In this document: piece by piece, positions 1 through 7,052 of the stretch
How positions within the stretch are numbered: position 1 is the first letter of the stretch
Layout: every line of letters starts with the position of its first letter
Assembly (NCBI GenBank): GCA_022425445.1
Contig: JAKMFM010000055.1
Coordinates: forward strand, 1 to 21,198
DNA length: 21,198 bases
Direction: 5' to 3'
Source: Planktomarina sp.
GTDB lineage: Bacteria; Pseudomonadota; Alphaproteobacteria; Rhodobacterales; Rhodobacteraceae
Program-made: the position numbers and the translations under genes
The notes under the pieces: generated by a model
The model's database searches: none
What the model saw: the letters and a program-made list of their open reading frames with translations, nothing else
Told to the model about the DNA's origin: nothing

Positions 1-178
1 ATTGATTGACATGCCAATCGCCAGTCTCTTGCTTTTCAGCAACCCTCAGCTTGCCGCTGTCGAGCGCATTGAGCGTTGTTTCAATCGCGTCGCGGGTTTC
101 GCCGGTGGTGGCGGGGGTGATGGTGTCGCGTGCATCCCACGCGGCCTCAATGGCAATTTCTAGATGTGCGTTGGACAT
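1..178 (-). CDS. dapD: DapD, tetrahydrodipicolinate N-succinyltransferase (5' part only)
   Basis: Only the first 59 codons lie in the window; the gene continues past base 1. The N-terminus begins MSNAHLEIAIEAAWDARDTI and continues with a TPATTGETR segment and RVAEKQETGDWHVNQ. I recognise this as the helical N-terminal domain of DapD, which precedes the left-handed beta-helix acyltransferase domain (not visible here). DapD transfers succinyl from succinyl-CoA to tetrahydrodipicolinate in the succinylase branch of lysine/diaminopimelate synthesis in the cytoplasm. The ATG (178-176) has a GGAGG Shine-Dalgarno about 6 nt upstream. It follows the dehydratase gene on the same strand after 63 nt, so it may be co-transcribed or have its own promoter in that gap. 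asd, earlier in the same pathway, is at the other end of the window. Confidence 0.88.
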   Translation of the reverse strand, partial: MSNAHLEIAIEAAWDARDTITPATTGETRDAIETTLNALDSGKLRVAEKQETGDWHVNQ

Positions 179-241
179 AAAGGCCTCCGGTTGGTGTGAT
201 CTTAGTGCCTCATACTTAAACTTGCGGCGCAGGTCCACGGC

Positions 242-1171
242 CTATTGCAGCTTTGCAGGCCCAAAGGGCGCGCTGGCCGGATTGGCACCGCAGAGAAGCA
301 CGGCCAGGCGCTCGTCCTTTTGGGGGCGGTAAGCTCCGCTGAGCAGCGCGGCGAGCGCCGCCGCCCCAGCAGGTTCCACCACAAGCCGCAGTGCGCTCCA
401 GAGCCGGGTCTGTGCTTCTGCGATGGCCTCATCCTCGACATTGACACAACCCGTGCCCGTCTTGCGGGCCAAGTCATAGCAAATGCGCCCGGCCTGTTTT
501 GCGCCCAAAGCATTGGCGGCCAGTCCTGAAACTTCGACCGTGGTATGCGGCCCGTGTTCTAGGGCGCGTGTGAGCGTCGGTGCGTTAAATGGTTCAACCC
601 CAATCAGTTTGCGGCGTCCCTCAAGCCAAGCCATGGCGCCGCCGATCAAACCCCCACCGCCCACGGCGATCAAAACGGTATCGGCTGCGAGGCCTTGCTC
701 CTCCCATTCCGCCATAACCGTGCCTTGCCCGGCCACCGTTCCGGGGGCATCGAAGGCATGGATCTGTGCTGCCCCGCTGTCTTGCTCATAGCTCAAGGCC
801 TGTTCCAATGCATTGGCATAGGCCCCGGGCACCACGATCAAATCAGCGCCCAGGCTTTGGATCAGATTGATTTTGGCCTCACCTGCCAGTTCGGGCACAT
901 AAATGCGGGCTCGGTGGCCCAGGCGTGCTGCGGCCCAAGCGACGGCAGCGCCGTGATTGCCGCCGCTGGCGGCGACAAGGCCGGCTTTGGGCACATCCAT
1001 AGAGAGCAACGAATTCATTGCGCCGCGGGCTTTGAAGCTGCCTGTATGCTGCATCTGTTCGAGTTTGAGGGTGAGGGGCACACCAAAGACATCGGTTTCG
1101 AGAACCGGGGTGCGCAGCACATGGGGTTTAATTCGCGTCCAAGCCTGAGACACATCCTGTGCTGTCACCAT
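242..1171 (-). CDS. PLP-dependent threonine/serine dehydratase
   Basis: A 309-aa fold-type II PLP enzyme, complete. The Schiff-base lysine is K47 in GSFKARGA. SGGNHG at about residues 69-74 is the substrate/cofactor loop, and the glycine-rich phosphate loop VGGGGLIGG is at about 170-178. The length fits the short catabolic-type threonine/serine dehydratase family without a C-terminal ACT regulatory domain. Expected reaction: deamination of L-threonine to 2-oxobutanoate or L-serine to pyruvate. Serine racemase and threo-3-hydroxyaspartate dehydratase share these motifs, so the exact substrate is open. The gene starts 15 nt after the rlmN stop on the same strand and is probably co-transcribed with it. 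dapD follows 63 nt later. Confidence 0.85.
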   Translation of the reverse strand: MVTAQDVSQAWTRIKPHVLRTPVLETDVFGVPLTLKLEQMQHTGSFKARGAMNSLLSMDVPKAGLVAASGGNHGAAVAWAAARLGHRARIYVPELAGEAKINLIQSLGADLIVVPGAYANALEQALSYEQDSGAAQIHAFDAPGTVAGQGTVMAEWEEQGLAADTVLIAVGGGGLIGGAMAWLEGRRKLIGVEPFNAPTLTRALEHGPHTTVEVSGLAANALGAKQAGRICYDLARKTGTGCVNVEDEAIAEAQTRLWSALRLVVEPAGAAALAALLSGAYRPQKDERLAVLLCGANPASAPFGPAKLQ

Positions 1172-1186
1172 GGTTTGTCTCCCCTG

Positions 1187-2377
1187 CTAGATGGAATGAA
1201 TGCCGGTCTCTGCGGCTATGTCCTTGCGGCTCTTGCGGGCCCGTTCGGTGGCCGACTTTAGCTGTCCGCAGGCCGCAAAGATATCTTCGCCTCGCGGCTT
1301 GCGCACGGGGCTGGCATAGCCGGCTTGGTAGACGATTTCCGAGAAAGCATTGATACGATTGTTCGAAGAGCGCTCATAAGGCGCACCAGGCCAAGGGTTA
1401 AAGGGGATGAGATTAACTTTGGCAGGTATTCCCTTGATCAGCTCAACCAAGCGATGCGCGTCAGCGTCGCTATCATTGATGCCCTTGAGCATGACGTATT
1501 CAAAGGTGATCCGCTCTGAATTGCTCGCCTTTGGATAGTCGCGTAGGGCGTCCAGCAGCACCTCAATGTTCCAGCGTTTGTTGATGGGAACCAGCTTGTC
1601 GCGGATCTCGTCTGTCGTAGCGTGAAAGGAGACAGCCAAAAGGCATCCAATTTCTGTTGCTGTGCGGGCGATCTCAGGCACGACGCCGGATGTCGACAGG
1701 GTGATGCGCCGCCGTGACAGTTGAATGCCCTCCGGGTCCATGGCGATGTTCATCGCGTCTCGGACATTTTCAAAATTATAAAGTGGCTCGCCCATGCCCA
1801 TCAGTACGATATTCGACAGAAGCCTTGCGGACGTGGCCGGATTGCGCCCCGGCGCGGGCCATTCGCCCAGATCATCCCGAGCCAGCATCACCTGGCCGAT
1901 AATCTCCCCTGCGGTGAGGTTGCGCACCAATTTTTGCGTACCCGTGTGGCAAAAGGAGCAGGTGAGGGTACAGCCGACTTGACTGCTGATGCACAGCGTG
2001 CCGCGATCAGATTCAGGAATATAGACTGTTTCCACCTCATGCCCGCCAGCAATGCGCACCAGATATTTGCGTGTACCATCTGTGGAGACTTGCTTGGAGA
2101 CCACTTCGGGGATGGCGATCACGAAATGCTCCGCCAGAAACGCGCGGTAGTCTTTGGACAGATTTGTCATCCGCTCAAAATCGCGCACGCCCTTTTCATA
2201 GATCCATTGCCAGAGCTGCCCGAGCCGCATTTTGACCTGCTTTTCCGGGGTGCCAGCTGTAATCAAGGCCTCGCGCAGCGCATCGCGCGTCAGGCCCACC
2301 AGATTGACGGGCCCCTCCGGCAATTTGCGTGGCAGGGTCACGAGATCCTGGGTGATAGGAGAGGTGGCACGAGTCAT
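1187..2377 (-). CDS. rlmN: RlmN, dual-specificity 23S rRNA A2503 / tRNA A37 C2-methyltransferase
   Basis: A 396-aa radical-SAM enzyme. The [4Fe-4S] cysteines are C136, C140 and C143 (CxxxCxxC within GCTLTCSFC). C129 in GTLCISSQ and C370 in EDIFAACGQL match the spacing of the two catalytic cysteines of E. coli RlmN (C118 and C355). The family methylates C2 of A2503 in 23S rRNA and A37 of some tRNAs, using SAM both as radical source and as methyl donor through a methyl-cysteine intermediate. No domain is missing. The gene follows ialB on the same strand, separated by a hairpin at 2399-2418, and the dehydratase starts 15 nt downstream. The ATG at 2377 gives a normal-length N-terminal extension. 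Confidence 0.96.
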   Translation of the reverse strand: MTRATSPITQDLVTLPRKLPEGPVNLVGLTRDALREALITAGTPEKQVKMRLGQLWQWIYEKGVRDFERMTNLSKDYRAFLAEHFVIAIPEVVSKQVSTDGTRKYLVRIAGGHEVETVYIPESDRGTLCISSQVGCTLTCSFCHTGTQKLVRNLTAGEIIGQVMLARDDLGEWPAPGRNPATSARLLSNIVLMGMGEPLYNFENVRDAMNIAMDPEGIQLSRRRITLSTSGVVPEIARTATEIGCLLAVSFHATTDEIRDKLVPINKRWNIEVLLDALRDYPKASNSERITFEYVMLKGINDSDADAHRLVELIKGIPAKVNLIPFNPWPGAPYERSSNNRINAFSEIVYQAGYASPVRKPRGEDIFAACGQLKSATERARKSRKDIAAETGIHSI

Positions 2378-2398
2378 GGTTGTTATCCATATGAAGAA

Positions 2399-2418
2399 GG
2401 CCCCGCTTTAGCAGGGCC
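2399..2418 (-). terminator. Hairpin, probable terminator/attenuator between ialB and rlmN
   Basis: On the minus strand GGCCCUGC pairs with GCGGGGCC around a UAAA loop: eight pairs including one U-G wobble. It is followed by UUCUUC rather than a pure U run. It sits 30 nt after the ialB stop and 21 nt before the rlmN start, so it probably ends or weakens transcription leaving ialB. The imperfect U tract makes its strength uncertain. Confidence 0.55.
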
Positions 2419-2447
2419 AGGGGTGTTTGCCAATCGTATGGGCCAAT

Positions 2448-2972
2448 TTAGCCGGCGCAGCGTTTCTCAGAATCGGTGACAGCGGCGGTAAAGCCCTTCA
2501 GGCTGAATGTGTCTTTCGTCACCGTGCCGCGCTCCGATTGTGCTGTGATCACGGCCCTTGCGCCGCGTTTCATGGCTGCAACAATCTTTGCGTCATCACT
2601 CGGGCTGGGTGGCCAGGCCCATTCGCCATCTACGGAGAGGTCAAAATCGTCACCGTCAATGTTCAGAGTGATCGGACGATCCTTGGCGAAAGGGTAGCCA
2701 CCAGTGAAGGCCACTTGACCTTTCACGTCATTCCCGGGGCGGTGAAATACAAATAAAAGGATCTGGCCGCGGCGCACTGAAACGACCTTGCCTCCTTTGG
2801 TGTTGACGGTTTCCTTGGGTGCCGTCACCGCCCAACATTCTTTCGGGTTACTTTCGACGAACACCGACCAATCGGTTTTGGCAGCCACCCGGTTTGAGGT
2901 TTCTTGCGCAAAAGCGGCCGAACAAAGAAGTGCCAAAACACATGCCACAGAAGAAATCGCTGACTTTAACAT
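2448..2972 (-). CDS. Invasion-associated locus B (IalB) family exported protein
   Basis: A 174-aa protein with a clear Sec signal peptide: hydrophobic residues about 5-22, likely cleaved after AFA at about 22/23. The mature part has features of the IalB family as I know it: WSVFVE near the start, a CWAVTAPKE segment, FHRPGNDV, a GYPFAKD turn, and a conserved C-terminal KRC. C46 and C172 are placed to form a disulfide. The family is widespread in alphaproteobacteria and named after a Bartonella invasion locus, but its biochemical role outside pathogens is not established; it is a periplasmic or envelope protein. It is divergent from the L-asparaginase gene, with 162 nt between the starts. The SD (AAAGGCG) is modest. 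Confidence 0.8.
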   Translation of the reverse strand: MLKSAISSVACVLALLCSAAFAQETSNRVAAKTDWSVFVESNPKECWAVTAPKETVNTKGGKVVSVRRGQILLFVFHRPGNDVKGQVAFTGGYPFAKDRPITLNIDGDDFDLSVDGEWAWPPSPSDDAKIVAAMKRGARAVITAQSERGTVTKDTFSLKGFTAAVTDSEKRCAG

Positions 2973-3134
2973 TAGATACGCCTTTATTAATTTCGCCGGC
3001 CTCCCCGAGGGCGCAGATATTTCATCTGGCCGTAGAGGTGCTCCTTTGGTATCGGGAACCTAACGCACCAAAGACCCATGGGGGAAGCCCTCAAAGGGTA
3101 CTCTTGGCAAAAAAATGCTTGTTTGGAGACTGAA

Positions 3135-4109
3135 ATGTTAAACGCAAAACCTTTGATTGAAGTCTGGCGCGGCGAATTTTTAGAAAGTCAGCACCGCGGT
3201 CATGCGGTGATTTGCAATTTCGAGGGTGAAATTTTGGAGGCTTGGGGCGACCCTGAACATGTGATCCTGCCGCGGTCTTCGTGCAAAATATTGCAAGCGC
3301 TTCCGCTCGTAACCTCTGGCGCAGCCGCGGCTCAAGGGTTGACCACGCGGCATTTGGCATTGGCCTGCGCCTCGCATCAGGGGGCAGAAATCCACTCGCA
3401 GCTTGTGCAGGAATGGTTGCAGCAGCTCGGTAAGTCAGACGCAGATTTTCGCTGTGGAACGCAATGGCCCAGGGACAGACCGGCGAGCAATCATTTGGTG
3501 AAAACTGATCAATCCGCCTGCCGGTACCATAACAATTGCTCCGGAAAGCACTGTGGATTTTTGACAGTGGCGCAGCATTTGCAAGCCGGGCCTGATTATT
3601 ACGAGGTGGAACATCCAGTTCAAATTGCCGTACGGGCTGCGTTTGAAGAGATGACGGGCGAGACCAGCCCGGGCTATGGGATTGATGGCTGCTCTGCGCC
3701 CAATTGGGCCTGTAGTATTGCCGGTTTGGCGCGGGCTATGGCGCGCTGTGCCGGTGGTGGCACTGATCGCATTGGGCAGGCGGCGGCAGAGCTGCGTGAT
3801 GCGATGATGGCGCATCCGGAATTGGTGGCGGGCGAAACCCGTGCTTGCACCGAACTGATGCGCGCGGCGCCTGGTGTGGCCCTGAAAACAGGCGCGGAGG
3901 CTGTGTTTATCGCGATCATCCCAAATCTGCGTGTGGGGATTGCGGTCAAGATTGAAGATGGGGCGACCCGCGCCAGTGAGGCGCTGATCACTGCTTTGCT
4001 GATCCGGCTCGGTGTTCTGCAGGCTGATCATCCTGCGGCTCTCAAACGTTTGGGTCCGATCCACAATTGGAATGGGCTAACGACCGGGAAAATCTCAGAA
4101 ATTTTGTAA
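3135..4109 (+). CDS. L-asparaginase, Rhizobium-type (Asparaginase_II family)
   Basis: A 324-aa protein when started at the ATG at 3135, which has GGAGA five nt upstream. An in-frame ATG at 3078 would add 19 residues without family character and has no good SD. The sequence matches the Rhizobium etli inducible asparaginase type, unrelated to the E. coli AnsA/AnsB fold. The beta-lactamase-like Ser-x-x-Lys pair is S48/K51 in PRSSCK, S80 lies in ACASHQG, and C135/K138 lie in NNCSGKH with C186 in GIDGCSAP. These correspond closely to the catalytic and zinc-binding residues known for that class. Expected reaction: L-asparagine to L-aspartate plus ammonia, in the cytoplasm (no signal peptide). It converges on serB, with 60 nt between them and no obvious terminator. 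Confidence 0.85.
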   Translation: MLNAKPLIEVWRGEFLESQHRGHAVICNFEGEILEAWGDPEHVILPRSSCKILQALPLVTSGAAAAQGLTTRHLALACASHQGAEIHSQLVQEWLQQLGKSDADFRCGTQWPRDRPASNHLVKTDQSACRYHNNCSGKHCGFLTVAQHLQAGPDYYEVEHPVQIAVRAAFEEMTGETSPGYGIDGCSAPNWACSIAGLARAMARCAGGGTDRIGQAAAELRDAMMAHPELVAGETRACTELMRAAPGVALKTGAEAVFIAIIPNLRVGIAVKIEDGATRASEALITALLIRLGVLQADHPAALKRLGPIHNWNGLTTGKISEIL

Positions 4110-4169
4110 GATATTGGATTATATCACATTAAATTTGGAAGATCGGTCACCCCTTTGGCAAAATATACG

Positions 4170-5048
4170 CTAGCCAGTGACAAATTGTGAAGATGAATAG
4201 CCTTGAAGGTAGAGAAGCGCCGTCAAATCTCCATGATTGATGCGCACCGATACCTGCTCTTGTACGACGGGTTTGGCGTGAAGCGCCACACCGGTTCCGG
4301 CCAGTTGCAACATGCCCAAGTCATTGGCGCCATCTCCAACGGCCATGACATCTTGCGCCGTGAGGCCGCGCGCGGATGTGAGCTCGTTCAGCGCGATGAC
4401 TTTGGCTTCACGGCCTAAGATGGGCTGACTCACGTCCCCTGTCAGACATTGATCCGCTTGCAACAGCCGGTTGGCCCGGTGGCTGTCAAACCCAAGTTTG
4501 TTGGCGACCCTTGTTGTGAAGTCTGTGAAGCCGCCGCTGACAAGATCCGCATAGGCGCCATTTGCTTTCATCGTCGCAACAAGCTGCGCGCCGCCGGGCA
4601 TATAGGTAATGCGTGTCTCATAGACTTTGTCGATGACCTCTATCGCCAGACCCTTGAGCAGACCGGTGCGCTCTTTCAGGGCTTGCTCGAAGTCCAATTC
4701 GCCATTCATCGCTCTTGCGGTGATCTGCGACACCTCATCACCAACGCCGGCTTCCATGGCGAGCTCATCAATGCATTCTTGCTCAATCATGGTGCTATCC
4801 ATATCGGCCAGCAACATTTTCTTGCGTCGCCCCGCGCTGGGTTGCACCACCAGATCAATTCGCAGCTCCTGCATCTCTTGCCACACCTGCCAGAGCGTAT
4901 CGGGCTGTTGCAGGCATTCAAACCCCACGGCCTCGCGTGGTGCCAACCAAGTGAGGTCCCGGCCGCCCCAGGCGTTGCACAGCGATTGCGCCAGTGTGGG
5001 GGTGATGGCCGCTTGGCCTGGCTGGCACAATAGGGTGATGACAAACAT
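4170..5048 (-). CDS. serB: SerB, phosphoserine phosphatase
   Basis: A 292-aa HAD-superfamily phosphatase. The catalytic motif I is DMDST at about residues 82-86, with D82 as nucleophile and D84 as general acid/base. The SGGFTDF segment carries motif II and GDGANDLGML carries the C-terminal metal-binding aspartates. An N-terminal region of about 75 residues precedes the HAD core, as in other long SerB proteins. I chose the ATG at 5048 because an AGGAA Shine-Dalgarno lies about 10 nt upstream; the open frame extends 32 codons further, without family-like sequence. Reaction: O-phospho-L-serine to L-serine, the last step of the phosphorylated serine pathway. serC and serA, the two preceding steps, lie just to the right on the opposite strand. 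Confidence 0.95.
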   Translation of the reverse strand: MFVITLLCQPGQAAITPTLAQSLCNAWGGRDLTWLAPREAVGFECLQQPDTLWQVWQEMQELRIDLVVQPSAGRRKKMLLADMDSTMIEQECIDELAMEAGVGDEVSQITARAMNGELDFEQALKERTGLLKGLAIEVIDKVYETRITYMPGGAQLVATMKANGAYADLVSGGFTDFTTRVANKLGFDSHRANRLLQADQCLTGDVSQPILGREAKVIALNELTSARGLTAQDVMAVGDGANDLGMLQLAGTGVALHAKPVVQEQVSVRINHGDLTALLYLQGYSSSQFVTG

Positions 5049-5164
5049 GCAAGATATTCCTTCTTTGCTGTCATGTGCCAAGAAGTTTGCTGACTTGCAA
5101 GTGATCCAAACACAGCCGCCCGGCGAAAGAACAGTGCAAGGCATTCACAGTAGAGGATCAGATA

Positions 5165-5662
5165 ATGCGGATTTTTGTGGCGCTGATTGCAGTGTTTTTA
5201 GCAAATATGGCGATAGCGGATCTACAGTTTCCGCAGCTTGATGCGGATGATTTAAACGGGCGCAGCGTCAGCTTGCCCCAAGATCTTCCCGGTGATCCTA
5301 CGATTGTTTTCATTGCCTATAAACGGAATCAGCAGCCAAGTATCAACGATTGGGTGGCGCGTTTGGGCTTGCAAGAACGTGGGGGACCGGCCTGGGCTGA
5401 GCTGCCCGTTGTGGGGCGCGGTGCGGCTCTGTTTCGGAATTTTATCGACAACGGGATGCGTTCTGGCATCACCTCAACCGCGATGCGTGGGCGAACAATT
5501 ACGATTTATTCGAGCCAGCGTGCATTCAACAGGGCGCTGGGCATTGATGGGCGCGATCAGATTTACACCGCTCTGGTGGGCCGCGGCGGCCAGGTGCATG
5601 CGCTCATCAAGGGTGATGTGACTGAGGATAAAATTGCCCGCTTGCGCGCGGCCTATCCTTAA
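5165..5662 (+). CDS. Exported thioredoxin-like protein without cysteines, function unknown
   Basis: A 165-aa protein I cannot name with confidence. Residues 1-18 form a signal peptide, cleaved near MAIA/DL. The mature part looks like a thioredoxin-fold module: a PTIVFIAYKR strand, a helix, an RTITIY strand, then YTALVGRGGQVHALIKGD, which resembles the last two beta strands of TlpA/thioredoxin folds, and a final helix. It contains no cysteine at all, so it cannot be a thiol-disulfide oxidoreductase. The layout distantly recalls mitochondrial Atp10-type assembly factors, but that is inference. The SD is AGAGGA just before the ATG. It is divergent from serB (116 nt between starts) and 190 nt upstream of serC. 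Confidence 0.75.
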   Translation: MRIFVALIAVFLANMAIADLQFPQLDADDLNGRSVSLPQDLPGDPTIVFIAYKRNQQPSINDWVARLGLQERGGPAWAELPVVGRGAALFRNFIDNGMRSGITSTAMRGRTITIYSSQRAFNRALGIDGRDQIYTALVGRGGQVHALIKGDVTEDKIARLRAAYP

Positions 5663-5739
5663 AATCGGGCCGCCCGTGAGATCTGTGGTTTGAGCGGTGA
5701 AGTTTCCGATTGGCTCAGAATGTGGCCTGGCCGCGATGC

Positions 5740-5753
5740 AATTTATGTAAATT
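5740..5753. promoter_or_regulatory. Palindrome upstream of the serC leader
   Basis: AATTTA-TG-TAAATT is a perfect 6+6 inverted repeat with a 2-nt centre. It is AT-rich within a GC-richer gap and lies about 25 nt before the predicted serC leader RNA. It could be an operator or part of the promoter (TTATGT is -10-like, but I find no well-spaced -35). No regulator can be named from the sequence. Confidence 0.35.
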
Positions 5754-5770
5754 CCGACATTTCTGCTCTT

Positions 5771-5830
5771 GTGGCGGCTTGGGCAATTCGGTAGCCCGAC
5801 AAGTGGGACACCCTTCCCCAACGAAGGGCG
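5771..5830 (+). ncRNA. serC leader RNA (candidate serC motif)
   Basis: Two adjacent hairpins lie directly before serC. In the first, CTTGGGC (5778-5784) pairs with GCCC (5794-5797) and AAG (5801-5803), leaving a small 3' bulge. The second is a perfect 6-bp stem, CCCTTC (5811-5816) with GAAGGG (5823-5828) and loop CCCAAC. The serC SD begins about 10 nt downstream of the second stem. A conserved two-part leader called the serC motif is known upstream of serC in alphaproteobacteria, and the position and general form fit. I identified it from context and hand-folding, not from a covariance model, so the boundaries are approximate. Confidence 0.55.
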
Positions 5831-5852
5831 CATATCTGAAAGGATAGCATTG

Positions 5853-6995
5853 ATGGCTATTGAATACCCGGCATCGCGGCCGGCAAATCCGCGTTTTTCT
5901 TCTGGCCCCTGCGCCAAACCCCCCACATGGACCCAGACTGCTTTGAACGACGCGTGGCTTGGCCGTTCGCATCGTGCAGCAGGCGGCAAAGCAAAATTGG
6001 CTGAGGCCATTGAGCAAACCCGCCGCGTCCTCAATATTCCGGCAGACTACAGAATCGGCATCGTGCCGGCCTCTGATACCGGCGCTTTTGAGATGGCCAT
6101 GTGGTCTTTGCTGGGCGCACGCCCGGCGCAAATGGTTGCTTGGGAGAGCTTTGGCGCCGGCTGGGTCAGCGACGTGGTGAAACAGCTCAAGACCGACACC
6201 TCCGAACATATCGCCCCCTACGGTGAGATTTTCGACATGGCAACGCTGAATTATGACCATGACGTTTGTTTCACTTGGAACGGTACGACCTCCGGCGTGT
6301 GCATGCGCGATGGGTCTGCAATTCCATCCGATCGCGCCGGTTTGACCCTGTGCGACGCGACGTCCGCGGCATTTGCTGTGGACCTGCCTTGGGACAAGCT
6401 CGATGTGACGACCTTCAGCTGGCAAAAAGTGCTTGGCGGAGAAGCTGCGCATGGGGTGCTTATATTGTCACCGCGTGCGGTGGAACGGCTGGAAAGTTAC
6501 ACGCCGCCTTGGCCCATGCCGAAGATTTTCCGACTGACCAAGGGCGGTAAATTGATTGAGGGCATTTTTCGAGGTGAAACGATCAACACGCCCTCGATGC
6601 TCTGTGTTGAGGATTATTTGTTTGCACTGGACTGGGCTGAAAGCCTTGGTGGTCTTGCAGGGTTGATGGCCCGTGCACAGGCCAATGCTGAAGCGGTTTG
6701 GGAATTTTGCGACGCCCGCGATTGGATTGACAATCTGGCCGCGGATCCGGCGACGCGCTCGGTCACCTCGGTTTGTTTAAAATTCACCGATCCGCGCATT
6801 CAAGACCCGGCAGGCTTTGCCAAAGCGGTCGCGAAACGTCTGGAGGCGGAGGGTGCTGCCCTTGACATTGGCGCCTATCGTGACGCGCCAGCAGGCCTTC
6901 GTGTGTGGTGCGGTGCCACAGTTGAAACCGCAGATATCTTGGCGATGTTGCCCTGGCTGGAATGGGCTTACCGCTGCGAGCTTGACGCACAATAA
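5853..6995 (+). CDS. serC: SerC, phosphoserine aminotransferase
   Basis: A 380-aa class-V aminotransferase. The start at 5853 (MAIEYPASRPANPRFSSGPC) has AAAGGA about 8 nt upstream. The frame is open back to 5769, but that part is the structured leader. The PLP-binding lysine is K192 in TFSWQKVLGGE. The substrate loop near the N-terminus is RFSSGPCAKPP and TWNGTTSG is present. This is the archaeal/alphaproteobacterial-type SerC subgroup rather than the E. coli one. Reaction: 3-phosphohydroxypyruvate plus glutamate to phosphoserine plus 2-oxoglutarate. serA follows after 57 nt, so a serC-serA transcript is expected, with a strong hairpin in the gap at 7001-7022. Control probably acts through the leader RNA. 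Confidence 0.95.
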   Translation: MAIEYPASRPANPRFSSGPCAKPPTWTQTALNDAWLGRSHRAAGGKAKLAEAIEQTRRVLNIPADYRIGIVPASDTGAFEMAMWSLLGARPAQMVAWESFGAGWVSDVVKQLKTDTSEHIAPYGEIFDMATLNYDHDVCFTWNGTTSGVCMRDGSAIPSDRAGLTLCDATSAAFAVDLPWDKLDVTTFSWQKVLGGEAAHGVLILSPRAVERLESYTPPWPMPKIFRLTKGGKLIEGIFRGETINTPSMLCVEDYLFALDWAESLGGLAGLMARAQANAEAVWEFCDARDWIDNLAADPATRSVTSVCLKFTDPRIQDPAGFAKAVAKRLEAEGAALDIGAYRDAPAGLRVWCGATVETADILAMLPWLEWAYRCELDAQ

Positions 6996-7000
6996 TTTTG

Positions 7001-7022
7001 AGCTGGGGCCCGGTGCCCCGCT
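7001..7022 (+). other. Hairpin between serC and serA
   Basis: AGC-t-GGGGC pairs with GCCCC-GCT around a CCGGT loop: five strong G-C pairs plus three more after a bulged T. The sequence after it is pyrimidine-rich (TTTCTTCCCTCTT) but not a clean T run. It could partly terminate transcription or protect the serC part of a processed mRNA. The serA SD lies about 18 nt downstream. Confidence 0.5.
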
Positions 7023-7052
7023 TTCTTCCCTCTTAAAATAAGGAGTGCCGAC

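Noticed and set aside
1721..2479. 252-codon plus-strand open frame opposite rlmN
   Set aside because: It is antisense to a clearly identified rlmN with all catalytic residues, has no family character and no SD; long antisense frames are common in this codon usage.
3435..4064. 209-codon minus-strand open frame opposite the L-asparaginase gene
   Set aside because: Shadow of the asparaginase frame; very rich in Arg, His and Thr with no domain.
5715..6452. 245-codon minus-strand open frame opposite serC and its leader
   Set aside because: It lies over the serC leader and coding sequence, has no recognisable domain and is explained by codon bias of serC.
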